This document shows, piece by piece, positions 25,450 to 33,822 of a DNA stretch of 64,000 bases (its first letter is position 1; each line of letters begins with the position of its first letter). Below the pieces are notes generated by a model. The model saw only the letters and a program-made list of their open reading frames with translations. It made no database searches and was not told the origin of the DNA. The DNA is from CAZASK01 sp964487845 (GTDB lineage Bacteria; Chlamydiota; Chlamydiia; Chlamydiales; FEN-1388): positions 1-64,000 of the forward strand of contig CAZASK010000008.1 of NCBI GenBank assembly GCA_964487845.1, written 5' to 3'. The position numbers and the translations under genes are program-made.

Positions 25450-26497
25450 TTTCAATCTCTCTAAATACTTGTTCTGACATTTTAGAAACCGCATCCACTG
25501 ATCGTGATTCAACAAGATGAGCATAACGGCGAGTCATCGATACACTTCGGTGACCAAGAAGATGGCCGATCTCACCCAATGAGAGCCCTTGGGCTAACAT
25601 TTCTGTAGCATAGCTATGTCTGCAATCATGCCCGCGAAAGTTTTTGAGACCAGCTCGTTTAATAGCTGTTCTGAACGCGCGCCTTAGTTCAAGTGGCTTA
25701 CTTCGATTTTTGCTAGGGAAGACATATCCAATCGATAAAACTGTTGATGAAAGCTTTCGAAGTAAATCCAGAGCCAATCCTCGCACAGGAATCGCTCGCA
25801 CATCGCTATTTTTGGATTTCGTGATAGTAATTTTCCCTTGAATAAGATCTATATCAGTCCATTTTAAACACCGTATTTCGTTGTAACGACAGCCTGTACT
25901 AAGTAAAAGAACAGTAAATACAAAGAGATAAGGATTCTCACTTTGCTTACATGCTTCAAGCAACCGTGACCTTTCTTCCGAGTTAAGAAAACGAGTTCTT
26001 TCACGAGGCTCCTTCTCACGAGTAATTTTGCGCACTGGATTCTCAGTTACCCATTCCCATTGCTTCAAGCATAAGCTCATTAAATGACTAAGCGTTGCTA
26101 AAAACCGGTTGCACGTGCTTTTGCTTCGTATAACCCCTTTTTCGTTAGGTTCGACAAGCAGCTTTTGCTTTTTTTCATTAATCAGTGAAGCTCGAATATC
26201 ACGAAGATATAAGTGACCAAGCTCTTTTTGCCACCAAAGTAAGTGACCACGCTTTACAACAGAAACTGTCTGCTCTTTGAAATATCGATCGACAGCTTCT
26301 TTGAATGTGTGCTGCTTAGCTTTCACATATAATTGATGTCTACCGCATCGAATATCAGCTTCAACTTTCTGAATCCAGTTCTTCGCATCTGTTTTACGAT
26401 CGAAGGTAGCGGTAAGAATAGGATGACCTTTAAGACGAACCTCTGCTTGAAATCGTGTACTGCCGTCTTGAAGATTCCTTTGACGAATATAACCCAT
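25442..26497 (-). CDS. Tyrosine recombinase / island integrase
   Basis: About 351 residues. N-terminal arm-binding region (YIRQRNLQDGSTRFQAEVRL), SAM-like core-binding domain, and a catalytic domain with the full set: Arg in STGCRYNEIRCL, Lys in ITKSKNSDVRA, HxxR in GHDCRHSYAT, His in LLGHRSVSMT and nucleophile Tyr in RRYAHL. The ATG at 26497 has TAGGAG closely upstream. It lies directly inside the tRNA-Phe attachment site, as expected for the enzyme that integrates and excises this island. Confidence 0.95.
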   Translation of the reverse strand: MGYIRQRNLQDGSTRFQAEVRLKGHPILTATFDRKTDAKNWIQKVEADIRCGRHQLYVKAKQHTFKEAVDRYFKEQTVSVVKRGHLLWWQKELGHLYLRDIRASLINEKKQKLLVEPNEKGVIRSKSTCNRFLATLSHLMSLCLKQWEWVTENPVRKITREKEPRERTRFLNSEERSRLLEACKQSENPYLFVFTVLLLSTGCRYNEIRCLKWTDIDLIQGKITITKSKNSDVRAIPVRGLALDLLRKLSSTVLSIGYVFPSKNRSKPLELRRAFRTAIKRAGLKNFRGHDCRHSYATEMLAQGLSLGEIGHLLGHRSVSMTRRYAHLVESRSVDAVSKMSEQVFREIENG

Positions 26498-26597
26498 TTT
26501 AACTCCTATGCAAGCAGCAACAAGATTGATAGTCCTTGGACAAAACAATCTAAGTCACTGATTCTAAGTAATTTAAAAAGGAGTGCTATTACCAATA

Positions 26598-26612
26598 CCG
26601 TAGATTTAACGG
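26598..26612. repeat. Candidate right arm-type integrase site
   Basis: CCGTAGATTTAACGG; its reverse complement differs from 16838-16852 by one base. It lies between the integrase start and the attachment core, about 130 bp from the core, mirroring the left copy. Confidence 0.55.
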
Positions 26613-26740
26613 AATTGACACTCCAAACAAGTTTCACATGAAACTTTAGTTTGGGTGATTTAAGGAAATTACGTACTCCGGCAATAGTACGGGATTTTGG
26701 AGTTTTGGAAAGGCATTTACTGCTTTTCCTAGCTCACACA

Positions 26741-26815
<75 letters not shown>

Positions 26816-26870
26816 AAAAACTATGTGAAGACCATAAAAGATTAGCCACATTTCTTTCAATCGATTTTAT

Positions 26871-28835
26871 TCATGAACCCCTTGAAAGCTGCGCTAAATC
26901 TTCTACAATATTCACCGCTTCTTTCATCTGAAAATTCCAAATATCACTCTGCAAACGCTCCATATTCATATGTTGCGGCATGCCTCCTTGCAAAAATGTT
27001 TGATACTCACTATTTTTTGCAAGCCGCTGAGTGCTTTTTTTCTGAAGCTGCGGGATCCACTGACGATAATTTTGCTGCGCTTTCTGCAAATAGGGAGCGT
27101 AATATTTCAGATACCAATCCTTCACCTCAGGCTCTACATCTACAAGAGTATCATTAAATGCAGAAGAAACTGAATCATGCTGGAGAGGAAAATGAAGATA
27201 GGCTTCCCCCATTTTTTTGTGGTAAAATACACTCGGGACCACAACATCAGCACGCACTCCCGTCATCTGAATAGAGGTTCCTGACACACTATAATAGGTG
27301 CCAATCGTGACTTTAAACGAAGGATCACTCGACTTTCCAGTAACCGTCTGCATCTGGATGGAGCCTTTCCCATACGTCTGTTCATCGCCTGCAATAATTG
27401 CTCTTCCATAATCTTTTAGTGCCTGAGCTACTATCTCAGCTGCTGACGCAGTAAGTTTAGATGTCAAAATCACAAGAGGCCCGGCATAAAGTTGCTCTGG
27501 GTCTACGTCACGAAAATAATGAATATCCCCACTATTACTCTTAGACATCACCACAACACCACTTGTAATAAATAATCCCGCCACCTTCACTGCCTGCATT
27601 AAGAAGCCGCCTCTATTGTCACGCAAATCTAGTACAACCCCAAGCAAATTTCCCTTTTTTTTCAATTCACCAATCGCTCGCCTCATATCTTGCTCACTAG
27701 ATACCTCTTCGTTGCCATCGTAGAAGGAGTGCAACACAATCTTTCCCACTATCCCATTCTGAACCGTCTCGTAGCTGACGTCCACTCTTCCCTCATTCAA
27801 AATAAGCTTTTGTCTTTGCAAGTTCACTTCTATCATCTTTTCTTTTGGCATCCCTTTACGCTTCAAGCAAAGTCTAACAAAAGTACCAGCCTTGCCTTGC
27901 AGAAGCTCCATCACATTTTCCAACTCCATATTTGCGACAGCACTGCCATCAATTGTAACGAGCTCATCACCAACTTGCACCTGCTTGGAGGTCTCTGCAG
28001 ATGATCCTTGTATTATTTTTGAGACAACGAACGTATGTCCAAGATCCTCTACAATCACTCCAATGCCATCCAAGCTTTTTTGCAACCTCATCTTCAACTC
28101 ATATGCCTCTTGCGGATTCAAAAATGAGGAATGAGCATCCAAGCTTGTTGTAAACGCCTTCAAAATATGCAGCGCCAGTAAACTATTCTGCTCATCAATT
28201 GGCAAAGCGCGCCCTTGTTTATCTTGATAGAGATATTCATTTTCACTCTCTTTTATAACAGCCTCTACACGTTGCATAAGATCTGAAAAACTAATCGCGC
28301 CTTTATCTTGACCATTCTCTTGTTTTGCTTGCATAATCATGCGAGCGATCCGCATACGAGATCGTGCCACAAGTTCTTGCTCTGTTTTAGCAAAAGCAGG
28401 GCTATCTGGCTGGCTTGCCCACGCCTCTACCTCACCTATGTCTTTAAGCGGAGCCTCCTGCCGTATTTTACGCGCTCGCATAATCGCTTTTTGCATAAGC
28501 TGGTTCATTTCTGAAAAAAAATGATACTCTTGTCTGTTATAAGACTCAGTCAATTGCGTTACTTTTTCTACTGGAAGGCGCAAATAGACATCTACTTCTC
28601 GAGAAAGAAGATAGCTTCTACTCGGATCAAATTGGTCTACAAACTGCGAAATAGCTTTTATCATGAGCTCATTATTCATGCTTTTTTGGGTGACATGCTC
28701 TTTAAAGACGCTATCCATGACAGAATGAATCTCAGGCAAGCTGATACGTTCAGGTACCTGAGAAAAAAGAGCAAGAGATTGACATAAGAAGGCAAAAGCA
28801 AAAGCTCTCGTCCATTTCATGGAATATGACAACAT
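26871..28835 (-). CDS. prc: Tail-specific protease (Prc/Tsp), S41 family
   Basis: 654 residues. N-terminal signal peptide (residues 6-25), a long helical N-terminal domain, a PDZ domain (about 240-320; ELVTIDGSAVANMELE) and the S41 core: VVLDLRDNRGGFL, KLTASAAEIVAQALKDYGR with the nucleophile Ser, and YGKGSIQMQ with the Lys general base. It degrades proteins in the periplasm, and in Chlamydia the homologue has also been proposed to act on host proteins. The SD AGAGGTG precedes the ATG. It is divergent from scpA. Its position beside the str operon is as in Chlamydia. Confidence 0.93.
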   Translation of the reverse strand: MLSYSMKWTRAFAFAFLCQSLALFSQVPERISLPEIHSVMDSVFKEHVTQKSMNNELMIKAISQFVDQFDPSRSYLLSREVDVYLRLPVEKVTQLTESYNRQEYHFFSEMNQLMQKAIMRARKIRQEAPLKDIGEVEAWASQPDSPAFAKTEQELVARSRMRIARMIMQAKQENGQDKGAISFSDLMQRVEAVIKESENEYLYQDKQGRALPIDEQNSLLALHILKAFTTSLDAHSSFLNPQEAYELKMRLQKSLDGIGVIVEDLGHTFVVSKIIQGSSAETSKQVQVGDELVTIDGSAVANMELENVMELLQGKAGTFVRLCLKRKGMPKEKMIEVNLQRQKLILNEGRVDVSYETVQNGIVGKIVLHSFYDGNEEVSSEQDMRRAIGELKKKGNLLGVVLDLRDNRGGFLMQAVKVAGLFITSGVVVMSKSNSGDIHYFRDVDPEQLYAGPLVILTSKLTASAAEIVAQALKDYGRAIIAGDEQTYGKGSIQMQTVTGKSSDPSFKVTIGTYYSVSGTSIQMTGVRADVVVPSVFYHKKMGEAYLHFPLQHDSVSSAFNDTLVDVEPEVKDWYLKYYAPYLQKAQQNYRQWIPQLQKKSTQRLAKNSEYQTFLQGGMPQHMNMERLQSDIWNFQMKEAVNIVEDLAQLSRGS

Positions 28836-28929
28836 AAGACACCTCTATACAACATTTTTTATAAGACATACCTTGCAGTTAATTTTTCAACCATTAGAAA
28901 ATAGAGCTTATTGAAGATATCCAAGGATT

Positions 28930-29622
28930 ATGATGCATCCATATATACTCCCTTCATTTCAAGGGCCTATCGACTTGCTTGTGCTTCTCGTGCAAAGAGA
29001 AGAGCTCAATATCATGGATTTTTCAATTCAAGAATTAATTCGTCAATATATTGCAAAAGAAGAAGATGACCCACTCGATGACGAAATCACAACAATCCGA
29101 GACCTGTCATCTCTCGTTCATCTCAAAACAACGAAACTTCTTCCTCTTGAAGCACAAGAAGAAAATGAACCAGAAGAAGAGCCCCCCTCTCAATTTCTTG
29201 AACACCTCATCCATTATGCAACATGTAAAAATCTCGCGCATGAACTTGCCAAAAAAGAAGAAATAGCCTCTGGATTTTTTCTAAGAGGCTCCGAGGAATC
29301 TCTTCCAAAAGACTCAGTACAAACAGCGCCGGTATCTCTGCAGGACTTTGCCCAGGCTTTCGAAAAAATTTTACAAGCCGCCGAAAGAAGAAAGCTCTAC
29401 ATCCACAATGAAACATGGACTGTTGAAGATAAAATCAAGCTCATCAAACAGATGACCAAACATGACTCCCTCTCTTTTACCACACTTTTTTCACTCGATC
29501 ACTCAAAAGAAGAGCTTATCGTCACATTTTTGGCGCTCCTTGAGCTTCTCAAACAAGAGAGAATACAGCTTCATGCTGACGCGCAATGCACATTCATTAT
29601 TACAAAAAAGGTGGAGACATGA
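28930..29622 (+). CDS. scpA: Segregation and condensation protein A
   Basis: 230 residues. The N-terminus (LPSFQGPIDLLVLLVQREEL, then NIMDFSIQELIRQYI) is characteristic of the kleisin ScpA; a Glu-rich linker and a C-terminal winged helix follow (SFTTLFSLDHSKEELIVTF). It bridges the SMC heads in the condensin complex. It overlaps scpB by 4 nt (ATGA). Confidence 0.92.
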   Translation: MMHPYILPSFQGPIDLLVLLVQREELNIMDFSIQELIRQYIAKEEDDPLDDEITTIRDLSSLVHLKTTKLLPLEAQEENEPEEEPPSQFLEHLIHYATCKNLAHELAKKEEIASGFFLRGSEESLPKDSVQTAPVSLQDFAQAFEKILQAAERRKLYIHNETWTVEDKIKLIKQMTKHDSLSFTTLFSLDHSKEELIVTFLALLELLKQERIQLHADAQCTFIITKKVET

Positions 29623-30185
29623 CGCTTGATGAAGAAATCTGTCACACACAAAGCCTGAGTCACCCGTTAAAAAAAGTGATTGAAGCCTTGCTTTTTGCTT
29701 CAAAGGAGCCGCTTACTATCCAGAAGATAAAAGAGGTCGTCTGCCACTATGAGCCCATCAGCACCCGCGAAATCAAAGAAGAGATTGCGAACCTGCAACA
29801 AGAATATCTTGAAGAAGAGCGCGCATTTCAAATCGAAGAGATCGCTGACGGCTACCTGCTTCGTTCCAACTCTCTTTACCACCCTTATCTTCAAATTCTT
29901 TTTAAGACAAAGCGTGTAGAAAAGCTGTCCCCAGCCTCCCTTGAGACACTTGCCATTATCGCCTACAAGCAGCCTATCACAAAAGCTCAGATTGAGATGA
30001 TCCGCGGCGTTGACTGCTCAGGAGTCGTGCATGTGCTGCAAGAAAAGGGATTCATTGAAATGTGCGGCAAGCTAGAGGCTCCCGGAAGACCTACTCTTTT
30101 TGCTACCACGAAAGAGTTTCTCAAATATTTTGGAATGAATGAGCTCAGTGATTTACCGCAGCTCAAACAAAAAGAAAATCTTTGA
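29619..30185 (+). CDS. scpB: Segregation and condensation protein B
   Basis: 188 residues. Two winged-helix domains: VIEALLFASKEPLTIQKIKE at the N-terminus, then LSPASLETLAIIAYKQPITK and IEMIRGVDCSGVVHVLQEKG, all typical of ScpB. It dimerises and binds ScpA. The ATG at 29619 follows GGTGGAG and overlaps the scpA stop. It is the last gene before the str operon promoter/terminator region. Confidence 0.93.
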   Translation: MTLDEEICHTQSLSHPLKKVIEALLFASKEPLTIQKIKEVVCHYEPISTREIKEEIANLQQEYLEEERAFQIEEIADGYLLRSNSLYHPYLQILFKTKRVEKLSPASLETLAIIAYKQPITKAQIEMIRGVDCSGVVHVLQEKGFIEMCGKLEAPGRPTLFATTKEFLKYFGMNELSDLPQLKQKENL

Positions 30186-30211
30186 GAATAAGTTATCTTC
30201 AATGATATAGT
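30182..30211 (+). promoter_or_regulatory. Candidate sigma-70-type promoter of the str operon
   Basis: TTGAGA and TATAGT with an 18-bp spacer, overlapping the scpB stop, 66 nt upstream of rpsL. It is close to consensus. A hairpin at 30220-30244 would then lie at the very 5' end of the transcript. Confidence 0.5.
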
Positions 30212-30219
30212 ACTTGCCG

Positions 30220-30250
30220 AAGCCTTCTTTCTTGAAGAAGGCTTTGTTAT
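30220..30250 (+). terminator. Hairpin with T-rich tail between scpB and rpsL
   Basis: AAGCCTTCTTT pairs with AAGAAGGCTT around a short loop, followed by TGTTATTTT. The most direct reading is the scpB terminator. If the promoter at 30182-30211 is real, the same hairpin heads the ribosomal mRNA and could attenuate it. Confidence 0.75.
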
Positions 30251-30276
30251 TTTAACTATTTTGGAGAAAAGCGTTC

Positions 30277-30648
30277 ATGCCAACTATTAACCAATTGGTA
30301 CGCACCAATCGCAGTCCCAAGAAGGCAAAAGGCAAATCTCCTGCTCTTCGCGCTTGTCCCTTGAAGAGAGGTGTTTGTCTCCAGGTGAAAACAAAAACGC
30401 CAAAGAAACCTAACTCAGCGCTTCGTAAAGTAGCATGGGTCAGACTTTCAACAGGCCAAGAAGTGATTGCCTACATTCCAGGTGAAGGTCACAACCTGCA
30501 AGAACACAGCATTGTAATCGTGCGTGGCGGCAGAGTGAAGGACTTGCCCGGTGTGCGCTATCATATCGTACGCGGTGCTCTCGACTGTTCACCAGTGAAG
30601 GACCGAAAGAAAAGTAGATCGAAGTATGGGGCAAAGAAGCCTAAGTAA
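30277..30648 (+). CDS. rpsL: 30S ribosomal protein S12
   Basis: 123 residues. PTINQLVRTNRSPKKAKG at the N-terminus and the decoding-centre loops KTPKKPNSALRKVAWVRL and GRVKDLPGVRYHIVRG are unmistakable uS12. Lys is present at the streptomycin-relevant position in TPKKPNSA, the sensitive type. First gene of rpsL-rpsG-fusA-rpsJ; TTGGAG precedes the start. Confidence 0.98.
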   Translation: MPTINQLVRTNRSPKKAKGKSPALRACPLKRGVCLQVKTKTPKKPNSALRKVAWVRLSTGQEVIAYIPGEGHNLQEHSIVIVRGGRVKDLPGVRYHIVRGALDCSPVKDRKKSRSKYGAKKPK

Positions 30649-30820
30649 CGAAAAGGATGCGTCACTACATATTATACGCATTCTGGTCCGAGATCCGCAT
30701 TTGCTAAAGTGCGCATCCCGAACCGGCTCTGGCACATATGAAAATATAGCCTTAGAGCGTTAGTGAAAGCTTATTCGATTGAATAGTACATGCTTACACA
30801 TCAAATTTTATTGAGGAATT
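30649..30820 (+). other. 172-nt spacer between rpsL and rpsG
   Basis: Longer than usual inside a str operon. It contains short self-complementary stretches (for example GGATGCG and CGCATCC-like pairs around 30656 and 30712), so a structured leader, internal promoter or regulatory site for S7 is possible. No clear terminator and no open frame seen. Confidence 0.35.
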
Positions 30821-31294
30821 ATGTCAAGAAGACATCGAGCAGAACAGAGAAAAACCGAGCCGGATCCTGTATTCGGTAGCGTTTTGGTCTCTAAATTTAT
30901 CAACAAGCTCATGATGCACGGCAAAAAGAGCGTTGCTAGAAAAATTGTTTATGGTGCTATTGAAACGTTTTCAGAACGTATTAAAGCGGACGATGCACTT
31001 GCTGCATTTGAACAGGCTATTGATAACGCAAAACCATCCGTCGAAGTAAAATCAAGACGTATTGGTGGCGCTACTTATCAGGTGCCTGTAGAAATCCCTC
31101 ACAACCGACAAGTGTCTATGGCTGTGAATTGGATCATCACTCATGCGAGAGCAAAGCCAGGCAAGTCGATGCAAGAAGCATTGGCATTAGAATTGTCTGA
31201 CTGCTTTAACAGTCAAGGTACCACTATTAAGAAAAAAGATGACACTCACCGTATGGCTGAAGCGAATAAAGCTTTTGCTCATTACAAGTGGTAA
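30821..31294 (+). CDS. rpsG: 30S ribosomal protein S7
   Basis: 157 residues, normal for uS7. SRRHRAEQRKTEPDPVFGS at the start, then KFINKLMMHGKKSVARKIVY and QVPVEIPHNRQVSMAVNWI. It nucleates assembly of the 30S head and is commonly the translational repressor of the str operon. GAGG precedes the ATG. 18 nt before fusA. Confidence 0.97.
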   Translation: MSRRHRAEQRKTEPDPVFGSVLVSKFINKLMMHGKKSVARKIVYGAIETFSERIKADDALAAFEQAIDNAKPSVEVKSRRIGGATYQVPVEIPHNRQVSMAVNWIITHARAKPGKSMQEALALELSDCFNSQGTTIKKKDDTHRMAEANKAFAHYKW

Positions 31295-31312
31295 ACGAGA
31301 GGATGATGCAAC

Positions 31313-33403
31313 ATGGCAAGACCAGATAACGAACAAATCAAAAATGTTCGGAATATCGGAATCATGGCCCATATTGATGCCGGTAAAACGACAACGACTG
31401 AGCGTATTTTGTATTACACAGGCCGTGTACACAAGATGGGTGAAGTGCATGAAGGCGCCGCTACCATGGACTGGATGGTGCAGGAACAAGAGCGTGGAAT
31501 CACGATCACTTCTGCTGCAACTACGGTATTCTGGAAAGAAGCGCGTATTAACATTATTGACACCCCTGGCCACGTAGACTTCACTATTGAAGTAGAGCGC
31601 TCTCTTCGAGTTCTCGACGGTGCTGTCGCTGTATTTGACGCTGTATCTGGCGTCGAACCACAGTCAGAAACCGTATGGCGTCAGGCTGACAAGTATCGCG
31701 TACCTCGCATTGCGTTCATCAACAAGATGGACCGTGTGGGCTCCGACTTCTTCTCTGCTGTCGCTAGCATTCGAGAAAAACTAGGCGGCAACGCCTTTCC
31801 AGTACACTATCCGATTGGGGCAGAATCTCAATTTAAAGGGATGGTGGACTTAATACAGATGAAGGCTCTCTATTTCCGCGATGAGACATTAGGTGCTGAC
31901 TGGGAAGAAGAAGAAATCCCAGAAGAGCTACTCGATGACTGCAAAAAACTCAGAGCTGAACTTCTTGAAGAACTTGCCACACTCGATGAAGAAAATCATG
32001 ATTTCTTACACAAAGTTCTGGAAAACCCAGATGCTTTGACAGTAGAAGAAATCAATGCTTCTATTCGTAAGGGTGTTGTAAGAAACAAACTCAACCCAGT
32101 GCTTTGCGGTACTGCATTTAAGAACAAGGGTGTGCAGCAGCTACTCGACGCTATCGTCGCGTGGATGCCGTCTCCTCTTGATCGCGGCGCCATCAAAGCG
32201 TATGACATTGATACTCACGAAGAAAGAATAATTCAGCCGGAAGATAGCAGCCCATTTGCGGCTCTTGCTTTCAAGATCATGTCTGATCCATATGTAGGCC
32301 GTATTACCTATCTTCGTATCTACAGTGGAACGCTGCCGAAAGGGACAACGATCTTGAATTCCACAAAAGGAACGAAAGAGAGAATCTCTCGTCTCTTGGA
32401 AATGCATGCGAACCAAAGAAAAGAGCGCGATGAGTTCTATACAGGCGATATTGCTGCTGTAGTAGGTCTGAAAAAGGCAACTACTGGTGATACCATCTGT
32501 GATCCAGATAAGCCGCTACTTCTTGAGAAGATGGAGTTTCCAGAGCCTGTTATCTCGATGGCGATTGAGCCAAAGTCGAAAGCAGATCGTGAGAAGCTGG
32601 CATTTGCTCTTTCATCTCTTTCTGATGAAGATCCAACGTTCCGCGTTTCTACAAATGAAGAAACAGGGCAGACGATCATCTCTGGAATGGGTGAGCTGCA
32701 CTTGGATATCATCTACGACCGTATGAGACGTGAATTCAACGTGGAAGCGACAGTAGGAAAACCACAGGTAGCGTACAAAGAGACGATCACAAAGCCTGGC
32801 AATGCGCAGACGAAGTTCGTCAAGCAGAGTGGTGGCCGTGGTCAGTATGCGCACGTGGAAATCGAAATCGAGCCAAATGAACCTGGCAAGGGCAATGAAA
32901 TTGTCAGCAAGATTGTGGGCGGTGTCATTCCTCGCGAATACATTCCTGCTGTCATCAAGGGTATCGAAGAAGGACTTGCTACGGGCGTTCTTGCTGGCTA
33001 CCAGCTAGTAGACGTTAAAGTAGCGATCGTCTTTGGATCGTTCCACGAGGTAGACTCTTCGGAAATTGCCTTTAAGATTTGCGGATCGATGGCACTGAAG
33101 GAAGCAGCAAAGAAGTGCACTCCAGTGATCCTTGAGCCTATCATGAAGGTTGACGTTACATCGCCTGAAACGAGCGTTGGTGATGTCTTGGGCGACTTGA
33201 ACAGACGCCGAGGCAAGATCCTAGGCCAGGACGCCGTCAGGGGTTCGGCTCAGATATGCCATGCTCTTGTTCCATTGAGCGAGATGTCTGGCTACTCGAC
33301 GCAGCTGCGTTCGATGTCTTCTGGACGGGCAACGTATGTCATGGAGCCTAGCCACTTTGAGAAGGTTCCAGCAGCAATTCAAGCAGAAATTATTAAGAGA
33401 TAA
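31313..33403 (+). CDS. fusA: Elongation factor G
   Basis: 696 residues. G1 AHIDAGKTTTTERIL, G2 MDWMVQEQERGITITSA, G3 DTPGHVDFTIEVERS, G4 FINKMDR, then domains II-V including GMGELHLDIIYDRM and the C-terminal QLRSMSSGRATYVMEPSHFE. It drives translocation and ribosome recycling. No mutation disrupting the motifs is seen. tuf does not follow it, as in Chlamydia, where rpsJ is next. Confidence 0.98.
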   Translation: MARPDNEQIKNVRNIGIMAHIDAGKTTTTERILYYTGRVHKMGEVHEGAATMDWMVQEQERGITITSAATTVFWKEARINIIDTPGHVDFTIEVERSLRVLDGAVAVFDAVSGVEPQSETVWRQADKYRVPRIAFINKMDRVGSDFFSAVASIREKLGGNAFPVHYPIGAESQFKGMVDLIQMKALYFRDETLGADWEEEEIPEELLDDCKKLRAELLEELATLDEENHDFLHKVLENPDALTVEEINASIRKGVVRNKLNPVLCGTAFKNKGVQQLLDAIVAWMPSPLDRGAIKAYDIDTHEERIIQPEDSSPFAALAFKIMSDPYVGRITYLRIYSGTLPKGTTILNSTKGTKERISRLLEMHANQRKERDEFYTGDIAAVVGLKKATTGDTICDPDKPLLLEKMEFPEPVISMAIEPKSKADREKLAFALSSLSDEDPTFRVSTNEETGQTIISGMGELHLDIIYDRMRREFNVEATVGKPQVAYKETITKPGNAQTKFVKQSGGRGQYAHVEIEIEPNEPGKGNEIVSKIVGGVIPREYIPAVIKGIEEGLATGVLAGYQLVDVKVAIVFGSFHEVDSSEIAFKICGSMALKEAAKKCTPVILEPIMKVDVTSPETSVGDVLGDLNRRRGKILGQDAVRGSAQICHALVPLSEMSGYSTQLRSMSSGRATYVMEPSHFEKVPAAIQAEIIKR

Positions 33404-33409
33404 GGTACT

Positions 33410-33757
33410 ATGGCAAAGCAAGAAAAACAGGATAAGCAAGTCAAAGCAGTCAGGCAGAAAATCCGGATTCGCTTGAAAGCTTATGACCAAAGGCTCCTTG
33501 ATAGATCGACTCTTGACATTGTCGAGACAGCGAAGCGAACAGGAGCTGCTGTGGTAGGGCCGATCCCTCTTCCAACAGAAAGAGAGATCTACACCGTACT
33601 ACGGTCACCAAACGTAGACAAGAAGTCACGTGAGCAATTTGAGATTCGCACGCATAAGCGTTTGATAGATATCCTCAACCCAACAGCGAAGACTATTGAT
33701 GCATTGAAGATGCTCAACCTTCCTGCTGGCGTCGATATTAAGATCAAAGCAGCGTAA
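33410..33757 (+). CDS. rpsJ: 30S ribosomal protein S10
   Basis: 115 residues. A Lys/Gln-rich N-terminal extension of about 15 residues precedes the uS10 core (KIRIRLKAYDQRLLDRSTLD, then GPIPLPTEREIYTVLRSPNV and QFEIRTHKRLIDIL). It is 6 nt after fusA. Placement with fusA, away from the S10 operon, is a chlamydial trait. A terminator follows. Confidence 0.97.
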   Translation: MAKQEKQDKQVKAVRQKIRIRLKAYDQRLLDRSTLDIVETAKRTGAAVVGPIPLPTEREIYTVLRSPNVDKKSREQFEIRTHKRLIDILNPTAKTIDALKMLNLPAGVDIKIKAA

Positions 33758-33778
33758 GCTGTAGCGCACTCTTTCACG

Positions 33779-33820
33779 CAGGCCAGCCGACATGCTTGAA
33801 AAGCATGATCTGTTGGCCTG
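33779..33820. terminator. Terminator of the str operon
   Basis: Stem CAGGCCA...TGGCCTG with an inner CATGCTT/AAGCATG pairing, followed by TTTCATTT, just before the convergent stop of the minus-strand gene at 33823. Probably works in both directions. Confidence 0.75.
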
Positions 33821-33822
33821 TT

